A DNA stretch of 64,000 bases from Microbacterium sp. SA39 (GCF_000967865.1 NZ_JXRU01000039.1:434001-498000); one strand, 5' to 3'. Counted from the stretch's first letter, positions 42,254 through 51,210 are shown. The notes: generated from the sequence alone by a model not told the origin. Made by a program: numbers and translations.

Positions 42254-43219
42254 ATGTTCCGTATCCGAAGGATTGCTGCCCTGACGGCGGCCGTCGCCGC
42301 CTGTGCCGTCGCACTCTCCGGTTGCGCCCTCACCCAGGCCGCGCAGGAGGGGGAGAGCGGCGACGAGATCGTCATCGGCCTCGCCGTCGCCAACCAGCAG
42401 GCTGACTTCTTCAATCAGATCCGTCAATCCGTGGAGGCTCGGGCCGACGAACTCGGCGACGTGCGCGTGGTCGTCGCCGACGCGAAGGGCGATGCCGACA
42501 CCCAAGTGAGCCAGATCCAGGACTTCATAACCCAGGAAGTCGACGCCATCATCTACATCCCGGCCGGAGCGACCGCGGCGACAGTGCCCGTGCGCAACGC
42601 CAAGGCAGCGGGCATCCCCGTGGTGACCGTCGATCGCAACCCCGACGGCGAGCCCGGAGACACGTTCATCGCCACTGACTCCGTCGCGGCTGCCCGCGAG
42701 CTGGGAGTCTGGGTCGGCGAACAGACCGAGGGTACCGGACGCGTCGGCGTGATCCAGGGTCAGATCGGCACGACGCCCGAGACCGACCGGGATGCTGGAT
42801 TCAAGGAGGGCATCGCCGGGTTCCCCGACCTGATCGAGGTCGCTCGTCAGGCGTCCAACCAGTGGGCACAGGACGAAGGCTTCGACATCGCGACCGACAT
42901 GCTCCAGGCGAAGCCGGAGATCACTGTGTTCTTCGGGCGTGCTGACGCGTTGGCGCTCGGCGCGGCCAGCGCGACGCGCACCGCTGGCCGCGACGACATC
43001 CTGATCGTCGGATTCGACGGCGACGTCGCCGGCTTGGAGGCGGTGCGCGATGGTGTGCTCGACGCCACCATCACGCAACCGACCCAGGCCATGGGGGCGC
43101 TGGCGCTGGATTCCGCGCTCAAGCTCGCAGATGGGGAGAAGCTTCCCGCCGAGCAGCTCCAAGAGGGCGTGCTCACGACGGCGGAGAACGTCGAACCCTT
43201 CATCGAAAAGCACCCGTGA
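42254..43219 (+). CDS. Ribose-type ABC transporter substrate-binding lipoprotein
   Basis: The 321-residue protein has lipobox Cys24 (LSGC) and a periplasmic-binding-protein-like (type I) fold: IGLAVANQQADFFNQI, PAGATAATVPVRNAKAAGIPVVTVDR, ILIVGFDGDVAGLEAVRDG. It binds a monosaccharide or polyol outside the cell. GAAGGAG precedes the start. Confidence 0.92.
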   Translation: MFRIRRIAALTAAVAACAVALSGCALTQAAQEGESGDEIVIGLAVANQQADFFNQIRQSVEARADELGDVRVVVADAKGDADTQVSQIQDFITQEVDAIIYIPAGATAATVPVRNAKAAGIPVVTVDRNPDGEPGDTFIATDSVAAARELGVWVGEQTEGTGRVGVIQGQIGTTPETDRDAGFKEGIAGFPDLIEVARQASNQWAQDEGFDIATDMLQAKPEITVFFGRADALALGAASATRTAGRDDILIVGFDGDVAGLEAVRDGVLDATITQPTQAMGALALDSALKLADGEKLPAEQLQEGVLTTAENVEPFIEKHP

Positions 43220-43282
43220 CCGTTCGGGGGCTCGCGGCGGGAACGTGAGCCCCCGGCGGACGTTCTGTCCAAGGAGGTACAG

Positions 43283-44779
43283 ATGAGCACTGAGAAAGCC
43301 GAAGGGCTGAGAGTTCGCGGAGCGCGGAAGGTCTACCCGGGAACGGTCGCGTTGGACGGAGTCGACCTCGAGGTACGGCCGGGTGAGCTGGTCGCTCTGC
43401 TGGGCGAGAACGGAGCCGGGAAGTCGACCCTCTCCAGCATCATTGCCGGCGTGGCGCGGGCGACCGAGGTCGAGATGACCTGGAACGGTGATCCCTATGC
43501 GCCGGCGGACCCGCGGGAGGCGATCGCCGCCGGCATCGGACTCATCCACCAGGAGATGCGTCTGCTCCCCGATCTCACCGTTGCCGAGAACGTTGCGGTA
43601 GGACGCTGGCCCCTGGCTCGCGGACTGCTCGACGCGCGCCGGATGCGTCGTCAGGCGATGGAGCAGCTCGACCGCCTCGGCTTCGCCGGGCATGCGGATC
43701 AACTGGTCTCCGAGCTCAGCGTCGCCGGCCAACAGCAGGTGGAGATCGCGAAGGCGCTCCTGCTCGACGCGAGTCTGCTGATCCTCGACGAGCCCACTGC
43801 CGCACTCGGTGCGGCGGAGACGGACGCGCTCTTCGCCACGGTGCAGGAACTGAAGAAGCAGGGCATGAGCTTCATCTATGTCAGTCACCGGCTGAGCGAG
43901 ATCCGTCGCATCGCCGACCGGATCGTCGTGCTGCGCGACGGAGCGAAGGTCGCAGAGCACTCGCGGGGTGACGTCGACCCGGAGCAGCTGGTCAGCGAGA
44001 TGGTGGGGCGGTCGGTGGACCGGCTGTTTCCCCCCGTCGAGCCGCTCGGCGAGGATGCGCCGGTGGTGCTGCAGGTGGCCGGTCTCACCAGCCGCCGCGG
44101 ACACTTCTCCGACGTGTCGTTCGACGTGCGCGCTGGCGAGGTGCTCGGCATCGCCGGCATCGTCGGGGCGGGGCGGACGGAGATCGTCAGAGCCGTCGCC
44201 TCGGCCGATCCCCACGTCGACGGGACCGTGAGCGTCGGGGGTCGGCCGGTGCGGCGGCGCCACCCTGCGGATGCCATCGCCGCAGGCATCGTGCTCGTCC
44301 CGGAGGATCGTAAGCACCAGGGGCTGGTGCTGCAGCATTCGATCGCCGACAACATCGCTCTCCCCAACCTTCCCGCAGTGTCCCGCGGCGGGTGGATCGG
44401 AGGCGGCCCCGTGCAGGAACTGGCGCGCACGGTGAGCCAGCGCCTCGGGGTGAAGGGGCGTCCACAGGACGATGCCTCGTCGATGTCGGGGGGCAACCAG
44501 CAGAAAGTCGTGATCGGAAAATGGCTCGAACGCGGACCGCGCGTCATCATCCTGGATGAACCGACGCGGGGAATCGATGTCGGCGCCCGCGCGGCGATCT
44601 ATGACGTGATAGCGGACATGGCCCGTGCCGGCGCCGCGGTCGTGGTGGTGAGCTCGGATCTTGAAGAAGTGCTCGGCCTGGCGCACCGGGTGATGGTGAT
44701 CGCCGAGGGCACGGTGCGGGGGATGCTCTCGCGCACCGAAGCGACCCCGGAACGGGTCATGGGGCTCGCGGCCGTCTGA
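43283..44779 (+). CDS. Ribose-type ABC transporter ATPase (two-domain)
   Basis: The 498-residue RbsA-type ATPase has two nucleotide-binding domains. The first has Walker A GENGAGKST and Walker B LLILDEPTAAL, and its signature reads ELSVAGQQQ. The second lacks a normal Walker A (GIVGAGRTE) but has signature MSGGNQQKV and Walker B VIILDEPTRGID, as is usual in this family. It drives the preceding permease. AAGGAGGT lies 6-8 bases before the start. Confidence 0.93.
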   Translation: MSTEKAEGLRVRGARKVYPGTVALDGVDLEVRPGELVALLGENGAGKSTLSSIIAGVARATEVEMTWNGDPYAPADPREAIAAGIGLIHQEMRLLPDLTVAENVAVGRWPLARGLLDARRMRRQAMEQLDRLGFAGHADQLVSELSVAGQQQVEIAKALLLDASLLILDEPTAALGAAETDALFATVQELKKQGMSFIYVSHRLSEIRRIADRIVVLRDGAKVAEHSRGDVDPEQLVSEMVGRSVDRLFPPVEPLGEDAPVVLQVAGLTSRRGHFSDVSFDVRAGEVLGIAGIVGAGRTEIVRAVASADPHVDGTVSVGGRPVRRRHPADAIAAGIVLVPEDRKHQGLVLQHSIADNIALPNLPAVSRGGWIGGGPVQELARTVSQRLGVKGRPQDDASSMSGGNQQKVVIGKWLERGPRVIILDEPTRGIDVGARAAIYDVIADMARAGAAVVVVSSDLEEVLGLAHRVMVIAEGTVRGMLSRTEATPERVMGLAAV

Positions 44780-44811
44780 TCGCGAGAGAGCACATCGGAG
44801 AGAGAATCAAC

Positions 44812-45579
44812 ATGACTGTGAATTTCGGACTGAACGGCAGGGTCGCCTTCGTCACCGGCGGCGCGAGTGGCATCGGCCTGGCGATCGCCGTAGGCATCGG
44901 TGAACAGGGCGGGGCGGTGGGGCTCTTCGACCGTGCAGGGGCGGCGTTCGACGATGCGGTGGCCGCCGTCGAGTCGGTGGGTGGTCGGGCGATCGCTCTC
45001 GCGGGCGATGTGACCGACAAGCGATCGCTGGATGAGGCACTGGAAGGTTTGTCGGCGCGCTTCGGCACGCCCTCGTTGGCTGTGAACGCGGCGGGCATCG
45101 CGAACGCAGCTCCCGCGGAGGAGATGAGCGTCGAACAGTGGACGACGCTGTACGACGTCGATGTGACCGGCGTGTTCCTGAGCTGTCAGGCGGAGGCGCA
45201 GGTGATGCTCGACCGACGGATCACAGGCAGCATCGTCAATATCGCTTCGATGTCGGGCCGCATCGCTAATCGTGGCCTGATGCAGGCGCACTACAACTCC
45301 GCGAAGGCGGCAGTCGTGCACCTCTCGCGTTCGTTGGCTGTGGAGTGGGCTGAACGTGGTATCCGGGTCAACGCCTTGAGTCCCGGCTACACCGCCACGC
45401 CCATGAACACCCGCCCCGAGATGGTCGATCGGATGAAGACGTTCGCTGAGCAGGTGCCGATGCAGCGTGTCGCCGAGCCGCACGAGATGGCAGGACCCGC
45501 GATCTTCCTGCTCTCCGACGCGGCGAGCTACGTGACAGGCATCGATCTTCTCGCCGACGGCGGGCACTGTGCCTGGTGA
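44812..45579 (+). CDS. Short-chain dehydrogenase/reductase 2 of the sugar operon
   Basis: The 255-residue SDR has TGGASGIGLAIA, NAAGIANA, NIASMSG and the catalytic YNSAK; Asp in GLFDRAG suggests NAD. It is not closely similar to the operon's first SDR, so two oxidation or reduction steps, or an epimerisation through a ketone, are likely. It is the last catabolic gene before the regulator. Confidence 0.9.
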   Translation: MTVNFGLNGRVAFVTGGASGIGLAIAVGIGEQGGAVGLFDRAGAAFDDAVAAVESVGGRAIALAGDVTDKRSLDEALEGLSARFGTPSLAVNAAGIANAAPAEEMSVEQWTTLYDVDVTGVFLSCQAEAQVMLDRRITGSIVNIASMSGRIANRGLMQAHYNSAKAAVVHLSRSLAVEWAERGIRVNALSPGYTATPMNTRPEMVDRMKTFAEQVPMQRVAEPHEMAGPAIFLLSDAASYVTGIDLLADGGHCAW

Positions 45580-45607
45580 CCGATTCGATGCCGCGTTCGC
45601 CCGGCGC

Positions 45608-45613
45608 TAACGT
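45608..45613 (+). promoter_or_regulatory. -10 box, leaderless start of the SorC gene
   Basis: TAACGT ends 6 bases before ATG 45620, giving the regulator and RibH2 their own promoter. Confidence 0.55.
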
Positions 45614-45619
45614 GGTGCC

Positions 45620-46639
45620 ATGACTCGGGAGCCCCGCAGGGCAGGAAGCAACCACAACGTCGAGCGGTTGCGTCTGCTGGCCAAGGTGGCGCGCATGTAC
45701 TACGAACAGGGCATCCGTCAGCCTCAGATCGCCGCGCGGCTCGGCATGTCCCAGTCGCGCGTATCGAGGTCGTTGAAGGAGGCAGGCGAACTGGGGATCG
45801 TCCGAACGATCGTCGTCCCGCCCTCCGGTGTCTACTCGGAGGTGGAGGATGCGTTGCGCGACCGATTCGGGTTGCGCGACGCGGTGGTCGCCGACACTCC
45901 GGACGATTCGGAGTCCGCAATTCTGCGAGCGCTCGGCGCGGCGGGAGCTGCCTACCTCGAGAGCACCCTGACCGGCGACGATCGTGTGGGGATCAGTTCG
46001 TGGTCGTCCACGCTTCTCGCCACGGCTGAATCGATGACTCCCCGCACGGTGCGCACGGCCGTCGAGGTGGTGCAGATCATCGGCGGCGTGGGCAAGCCGA
46101 GTGTGCAGGTGAAAGCCACGCGGTTGACTGAGCAGTTCGCCCGCGTGACCGGGGCGACGCCCCGTTTCCTCGCCGCGCCCGGGGTGGTGAGCAGCAAGGC
46201 GGTGCGGGACGCTCTGCTGGAGGACCCCTTCATCGCGGAATTGTCTCGATCGTGGCAGGATCTCTCCGTCGCACTCGTCGGCATCGGAAGTCTGGAACCG
46301 TCCCCGTTGCTGCGCGAATCCGGCAATGCCCTCGGCGATGACGACCTGAGTGAAGTGCGCGCGCTGGGCGGAGTCGGTGACGTGTGCCTGCGCTTCTTCG
46401 ATGAGGCGGGTACCCGCCTGGACTCCCCTCTCGACGAGCGCATCGTCGGTATCAGTGCGGAAGCGCTGCGCGCTGTCTCCCGAGTGATCGGTATCGCGGG
46501 AGGAGCGCGTAAACTGAAAGCGATCCGCGGAGCACTGCGAGGCGGCTGGATCAACATCCTCATCACCGACCTCGCGACTGCGCGAGCGCTGCTCGCCGAC
46601 GACGCTCCCGATCCGCTCCCTACGAAGGATTTTCCATGA
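45620..46639 (+). CDS. SorC-family sugar-responsive regulator
   Basis: The 339-residue protein has an N-terminal helix-turn-helix (about 15-60, QPQIAARLGMSQSRVSRSLKEA) and a SorC effector domain (residues 70-330; VGISSWSSTLLATAE, GVGDVCLRFFDE, VIGIAGGARKLKAI) that binds phosphorylated sugars. EryD, the erythritol regulator, is of this family. It most likely controls the operon upstream. It overlaps ribH by ATGA. Confidence 0.9.
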   Translation: MTREPRRAGSNHNVERLRLLAKVARMYYEQGIRQPQIAARLGMSQSRVSRSLKEAGELGIVRTIVVPPSGVYSEVEDALRDRFGLRDAVVADTPDDSESAILRALGAAGAAYLESTLTGDDRVGISSWSSTLLATAESMTPRTVRTAVEVVQIIGGVGKPSVQVKATRLTEQFARVTGATPRFLAAPGVVSSKAVRDALLEDPFIAELSRSWQDLSVALVGIGSLEPSPLLRESGNALGDDDLSEVRALGGVGDVCLRFFDEAGTRLDSPLDERIVGISAEALRAVSRVIGIAGGARKLKAIRGALRGGWINILITDLATARALLADDAPDPLPTKDFP

Positions 46640-47082
46640 CTCTTTCTCTCTCCGTCGCGTTCCTGAAAGCAGGCTGGCACGCCGATATCGTGGACCAGTC
46701 GCTCGTCGGGTTCGAAGATGGCATGCGCGCTTCCGGCGTGGACCTGAACCTGACCGTGGTCGACGTTCCCGGTGCGTTCGAGTTGCCGCTGCAGGCGAAG
46801 CGGGCTGCCGCCACGGGTCGCTTCGACGCCGTCGTGGCCGCCGCACTCGTGGTCGACGGTGGCATCTACCGGCACGAGTTCGTCGCTCAGGCCGTGGTCG
46901 ACGGTCTCATGCGGGTGCAGCTGGAGACGGATGTCCCGGTGTTCTCGGTGAGCCTCACGCCCCATCATTTCCAGGAGACCGATGAGCACGTCGCCTTCTT
47001 CTCGGCGCATTTCGTGAAGAAGGGTATGGAGGCGGCGAAGGCCGTCCGCGATATCGCCGAGCTGAATCCGATCGCTCGCTGA
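46636..47082 (+). CDS. ribH: Type II lumazine synthase (RibH2-like)
   Basis: The 148-residue protein matches the RibH2 form first known from Brucella and rhizobia: FLKAGWHADIVDQ (Trp stacking residue), VPGAFELPL, VVDGGIYRHEFVAQ and SLTPHHFQETDEHVAFF, then HFVKKGMEAAKA. Active-site residues look complete. Lumazine synthase joins 3,4-dihydroxy-2-butanone 4-phosphate to a ribityl pyrimidine. Here it is translationally coupled to a sugar regulator at the end of a carbohydrate operon, not to riboflavin genes, so its role may be different or regulatory. Confidence 0.92.
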   Translation: MTLSLSVAFLKAGWHADIVDQSLVGFEDGMRASGVDLNLTVVDVPGAFELPLQAKRAAATGRFDAVVAAALVVDGGIYRHEFVAQAVVDGLMRVQLETDVPVFSVSLTPHHFQETDEHVAFFSAHFVKKGMEAAKAVRDIAELNPIAR

Positions 47083-47138
47083 TTCACGGTCCTCGCACCG
47101 CATCACGCCGCTCCCAGCCCTCGCCGACCCCTGCCGTT

Positions 47139-47144
47139 TAGACT
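47139..47144 (+). promoter_or_regulatory. -10 box, leaderless start of zur
   Basis: TAGACT ends 6 bases before ATG 47151. No Zur-type dyad is visible here. Confidence 0.55.
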
Positions 47145-47150
47145 TGCCCC

Positions 47151-47567
47151 ATGGCTCAGCGGAACACCTGGCAGCGCGAACGCGTGCGCGAAGCACTCGC
47201 CGACGCGCGCGGTTTCGTGAGCGCGCAGAATCTTCACGCCTCCCTGCGCGACGACAACACCGGCATCGGACTCGCCACGGTGTATCGCGCGCTCTCCGGG
47301 CTCGCGGCATCCGGCGACGCCGACTCGCTGCAGAGTCCCGAGGGTGAGGCGCTCTACCGCGCTTGCACCACGCAGGCGCACCACCACCACCTCATCTGCC
47401 GATCCTGCGGCCTCACCGTCGAGATCGAGGCGACCGACGTCGAGCAGTGGGCGCACCGCACGGCTGCCCTCCACGGCTTCAGCGAAGCCGCGCATGTGGT
47501 CGACATCTTCGGGCTGTGCACCCCCTGCACCAACAAGCGCGACGCCGAACGGGCAGCGAACGCGTGA
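47151..47567 (+). CDS. zur: Fur-family zinc uptake regulator Zur
   Basis: The 138-residue protein has the Fur winged helix (GIGLATVYRALSGLAASGDAD), the metal-sensing TTQAHHHHLICRSCG and a second cysteine pair CTPC, which together form the structural and regulatory zinc sites. Zur is favoured over Fur or PerR by the actinobacterial form, the two partner genes that follow and the znu operon 10 kb upstream with a Zur box. Its stop overlaps the next gene's GTG. Confidence 0.9.
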   Translation: MAQRNTWQRERVREALADARGFVSAQNLHASLRDDNTGIGLATVYRALSGLAASGDADSLQSPEGEALYRACTTQAHHHHLICRSCGLTVEIEATDVEQWAHRTAALHGFSEAAHVVDIFGLCTPCTNKRDAERAANA

Positions 47568-48610
47568 GCTTCTCGGCAGGCACGGCGACCCGGCCGGGCC
47601 AGAGGCATGTGCACCGCCCGACCCGCTCACCGCGCTCGGCCTGGATCGGCGTCGGTCTCGGGGTCGCGATCATCGCCGCGCTCTTCCTGATCGATCAGTT
47701 CCGGCCGGCGCTGTTCCCCGCGTCGCTTCCCACCCGGGCGCAGGACGGCCTCACCCTCGCGTTGAGCGTGCTCATCGAGGCGCTTCCGTTCGTGATCCTC
47801 GGGGTGCTGCTCTCGATCGTGGTGCAGGTCTGGCTGCCGGCCGACGTCATCCATCGCTGGCTGCCGAAGCGGGCGTGGGCCCGCCGCGCGGTGCTGTCGC
47901 TGCTCGGAATGGTGATCCCGGTCTGTGAGTGCGGCAACGTGCCGTTCGCCCGCGGACTCATGATGCGCGGGCTCGCTCCCGCCGAAGCTCTCACGTTCCT
48001 GATCGCCGCTCCGATCGTCAACCCGATCGTCATCCTCACCACGCACGCGGCATTCGGCTGGGACGGCGGCATCCTCGTCGCCCGACTCGTGGGCGGCTAC
48101 CTGATCGCGAACCTGATCGGATGGATCTACAGCCGACACCCCTCGCCCGACGCGCTGCTCACCCAGCGCTTCGTCGAGACCTGCGACCGCGTCACCCACG
48201 AGCACGGCACTCCGGTGCGCCGCAGCCTCACGCAGTTCCTCGTGGAGCTCCGGGCCGTGATGCCCGCCCTCGTGATCGGATCGGCGCTTGCCGGGGCGGT
48301 GCAGGTGCTGATCCCGCGCGACATGCTGCTCGCGATCGGATCGAACCCGGTGCTCTCGATCGTCGCGATGATGGTGCTCGCGATGACCGTCGCCATCTGC
48401 TCGAACGTCGACGCCTTCTTCGCGCTGTCGTTCGCGTCGACGTTCTCGTCCGGGGCGCTCGTGGCCTTCCTGCTGGTCGGGCCCCTCGTCGACATCAAGA
48501 TGCTCGCGCTCATGCGCACGACTTTCACCGGCCGCACCCTCGCCGGCATCGTCGGCGTGGTGGTGGCCGCCGCCTTCGCGATCGGGATCGGGGTGAATGT
48601 CCTTGCCTGA
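47564..48610 (+). CDS. YcgR-like permease (DUF318)
   Basis: The 348-residue membrane protein has eight or so helices and the family motif PVCECGNVPFARGLM with paired cysteines, then APIVNPIVILTTHAAF. In Bacillus the related ycgR gene is Zur-controlled and sits with ycgQ; the same pairing is seen here directly behind zur. It probably exports or supplies a metal or metallochaperone partner, but the substrate is not known. It starts at GTG 47564 within the zur stop. Confidence 0.85.
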   Translation: MSFSAGTATRPGQRHVHRPTRSPRSAWIGVGLGVAIIAALFLIDQFRPALFPASLPTRAQDGLTLALSVLIEALPFVILGVLLSIVVQVWLPADVIHRWLPKRAWARRAVLSLLGMVIPVCECGNVPFARGLMMRGLAPAEALTFLIAAPIVNPIVILTTHAAFGWDGGILVARLVGGYLIANLIGWIYSRHPSPDALLTQRFVETCDRVTHEHGTPVRRSLTQFLVELRAVMPALVIGSALAGAVQVLIPRDMLLAIGSNPVLSIVAMMVLAMTVAICSNVDAFFALSFASTFSSGALVAFLLVGPLVDIKMLALMRTTFTGRTLAGIVGVVVAAAFAIGIGVNVLA

Positions 48611-49415
48611 GCAGTCCTCTTCGCGCGCGCGCGCTCTCGGCGCCCGCTGGCTCGGCGTGGGTCTTGCGACCGTCATCTCCGTCGTCACGCTCGGTCTCGG
48701 CGTCACCGGACGCCTGACCCTCTACATCAGCCCCGGGTCGGTCTGGTTCGCCTGCGCGGGCGCCGTCGTGACGCTGGCCGGGGCGATCTGGTCGTTCACC
48801 CTGCCCCTCGGCGAAGAAAGCGACCACGGGCACGATCACAGCCCTGCGGTCCGGACGGATGCCGCAGACGACGCGGCCGCCGATCGGCAGCCGACGACGG
48901 CTCCCCGTCGAAGCCTCGCGACTGTCGGAGCCGTCGCAGGTGGTGTGATCGCCACGGGTGTGGTCGCCGCCGCGCTCGTGCTGCCGCCGGCATCCCTGTC
49001 GGTCGAACTCGCGATGTCGCGCGCAGGGGAGCAGAGCTCGCTCTTCGCCGGTTCCGACATCGTCTCCCTCGGCGTCGCAGATACGTCGACCTTCGGCGTC
49101 GGCGACTGGTCGAGCGTGTTCGCGACCGCGACGAACACCACCGCCTACGACGGCGCTCCCGTCACCCTCACCGGCTTCGTCACGCCGGGCGGTTCCGGCG
49201 ACGACGGGGTGAGCCTCACCCGTCTGGTCATCACGCACTGCGTGATCGATGCGCAGACCGCCACGCTGCCCGTGGCGGTCGACCCGAGCGACTACGAGAC
49301 CGGTCAATGGGTGGAGATCACCGGCACCGTGCGAGCGGATGCCGACGGCACCCTCAGCATCGAGCCCACGGACGTCGTGGCGATCGACGAGCCCGAGGAT
49401 CCGTATGAGTATTGA
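48597..49415 (+). CDS. YcgQ-like TIGR03943 family protein (DUF1980)
   Basis: The 272-residue protein has two N-terminal membrane helices, a short metal-ligand stretch DHGHDHS, a third helix at about 105-130 and a soluble C-terminal domain with an OB-like beta pattern (VTLTGFVTPGGS, RLVITHCVIDAQT, QWVEITGTVRADADG). THC is the conserved cysteine motif of the family. It overlaps the DUF318 gene by 14 bases and probably forms a complex with it. Confidence 0.85.
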   Translation: MSLPEQSSSRARALGARWLGVGLATVISVVTLGLGVTGRLTLYISPGSVWFACAGAVVTLAGAIWSFTLPLGEESDHGHDHSPAVRTDAADDAAADRQPTTAPRRSLATVGAVAGGVIATGVVAAALVLPPASLSVELAMSRAGEQSSLFAGSDIVSLGVADTSTFGVGDWSSVFATATNTTAYDGAPVTLTGFVTPGGSGDDGVSLTRLVITHCVIDAQTATLPVAVDPSDYETGQWVEITGTVRADADGTLSIEPTDVVAIDEPEDPYEY

Positions 49416-51210
49416 CGACGAGCGCCCCGAGGTGCCCGCCGTCCCGCGGACCCGCGCGGAGCTGCGTGCCGCACGCGAGGCCGCCGAGGCGACGGAGGCC
49501 GAGCGGATCAGCCGTGCCGCCGCGCCCGCGGACGGGACCGCGCAGCAGCACGTGGATCAGCCGGATGCTGCCGAGGCCGTAGCGCGCGAAGCCGCTGTCC
49601 GCGATGCCGGAGACCGTGCGATCGCGGAGCAGGAAGCTGCCGCCCGGAAGATGGCCGCCTTCGAGGCTGCCGCTCGGGAGGATGTCGAGGCGACGGCAGT
49701 TCCGCCCGTGCCGGTGGCCTCCGAGCCCGTATTCATCGCCGCGGTGCCGGCACCGGTCCCAGAGGTCGCGCCGGCGGAGGATTCGTACACGCCGCCTGGG
49801 CCCCCTGTGAGCTCCGACGGGGACGCCGGCCGCGCGCCCCTGCGGCCCCGCCGCTTCCTCATCGCTCTCGGCGCCGTGCTCGGCATCCTCGTCCTGGTCG
49901 GCACCGGCCTCGGGGTCGTCAGCCTGCTGCAGGGGCCGCGCATCTCCGAGGTGCAGGTCGATCCGGGGCAGGCGATCGAGTCGTCGGGCAGCAGGGTCAT
50001 CATCACCGCGAACCAGGCGCTCGCCGACATCGATCCCGCACAGGTGACGGTCGAACCCGCTGTGCCGTTCACGATCGACGCGGCCGGCCGCGGCGTCGGC
50101 ATCCGCTTCACCGTCCCGCTGGACGATTCGACGGAGTACACCGTCCGGGTCGCCGATGTCACCGGCGCCGGCGGCGGGCCGACCGCGGACCTGTCCACGA
50201 CCTTCTCGACCCCGGCCTCGAACATCTTCCTGCTGCGGCGCGACGCCTCCGGCGACGACACGATCTTCCAGACCGATCTCAGCGGTGAGAACGCGGTGCC
50301 GGTGTATGCGCACGACCAGATCAACGACTTCCGCGCCACGTCGTCGCAGCTGGTGGTCTCGGTCGAAGAAGACGACGGGTCGCGACTGCTGGCGATGAAC
50401 CGGGACGGCAGCGATGAGCGCGAACTGGAGCTCCCCGGCGACGGCTATGTCGGGGCGATCCAGGTCTCCGAGCGCGGCGGCCTCGTCGGGTACAGCTATT
50501 CGGACCGCGAGCTCAGCGACACCGAAGGGCGTGCCAGTGTGCTGGTCACCCAGCCGCTGAGTGGCGAGGAGAAGCCCCAGATCATCGAGGTCGCCGGCGT
50601 CGAGGCGAGCGTCTTCGTCTGGCAGTTCGTGCCCGACAGTGCAGCCGTGCTGTTCATCGACTTCGACGGAGCCCTCTCGCTCGTCGACCGTTCGACGGAT
50701 GCCGGCGTGCAGTCGCTCGGTCTCGCGGCCACGATCCAGGGGATCTCCCGCGGCACGTACACCGCCATCGTCGAGCGGCTCGACGGCGCGGTCGTCGAGC
50801 TCAACCTCGCCGATGGCTCGGAGGTGCCGCTCGCGGCATCCGATCCCGACTACGGCATAGCGTCCTCGATCACGCCCTTCCCCGGCGGCACCCTCCGCCA
50901 CGTCGTCGCCCGGAACGACGCGGGTATACCTGTCGGTCAGGCGATCGTCCGCGTCGACGACGACGGCTCGGCGACTCCGCTCGTCGAGGTCGGCTCGTCC
51001 GACTCGATCCTGCAGGCATGCGCGTCCCCGAGCGGACAGTACGCCGCCGTGGTCATCGCTCCCGATCTCGCGAACAATCCCTACGACGGCATGCTGCTGC
51101 CGCTGCCTGAGAACGTCGAGACGCACCTCATCGACATGGAATCCGGCGACGAGCTCGTCGCGCTCACCGGCTTCGACGCATCGTGGTGCCAGACGGCACC
51201 CCGGTTCTGA
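49405..51210 (+). CDS. Membrane-anchored protein with Ig-like and propeller-like extracellular domain
   Basis: Starting at ATG 49405, within the end of the previous gene, the product has 601 residues. Residues 1-145 are cytoplasmic, charged and Ala/Glu-rich (coiled-coil prone), then one membrane helix at about 150-175 (FLIALGAVLGILVLVGTGLGVV). An Ig-like domain follows (about 180-270, ISEVQVDPGQAIESSG) and then blades resembling a TolB-like propeller (DGSDERELELPGDGY, ADGSEVPLAASDPDYG). The family is not recognised; an envelope binding or signalling role is possible. Confidence 0.7.
   Translation: MSIDDERPEVPAVPRTRAELRAAREAAEATEAERISRAAAPADGTAQQHVDQPDAAEAVAREAAVRDAGDRAIAEQEAAARKMAAFEAAAREDVEATAVPPVPVASEPVFIAAVPAPVPEVAPAEDSYTPPGPPVSSDGDAGRAPLRPRRFLIALGAVLGILVLVGTGLGVVSLLQGPRISEVQVDPGQAIESSGSRVIITANQALADIDPAQVTVEPAVPFTIDAAGRGVGIRFTVPLDDSTEYTVRVADVTGAGGGPTADLSTTFSTPASNIFLLRRDASGDDTIFQTDLSGENAVPVYAHDQINDFRATSSQLVVSVEEDDGSRLLAMNRDGSDERELELPGDGYVGAIQVSERGGLVGYSYSDRELSDTEGRASVLVTQPLSGEEKPQIIEVAGVEASVFVWQFVPDSAAVLFIDFDGALSLVDRSTDAGVQSLGLAATIQGISRGTYTAIVERLDGAVVELNLADGSEVPLAASDPDYGIASSITPFPGGTLRHVVARNDAGIPVGQAIVRVDDDGSATPLVEVGSSDSILQACASPSGQYAAVVIAPDLANNPYDGMLLPLPENVETHLIDMESGDELVALTGFDASWCQTAPRF

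Noticed and set aside
41822..44686. Long antisense frame over the ribose-type transporter, and similar ones at 14216-16294, 24944-26599 and 32268-34190
   Set aside because: All lie opposite well-recognised genes and have no recognisable domain; they reflect third-position GC.
8883..47082. A riboflavin-catabolism cluster, as known in Microbacterium
   Set aside because: ribA and ribH2 are 37 kb apart, and no flavin lyase, flavin reductase or riboflavin transporter gene is present.
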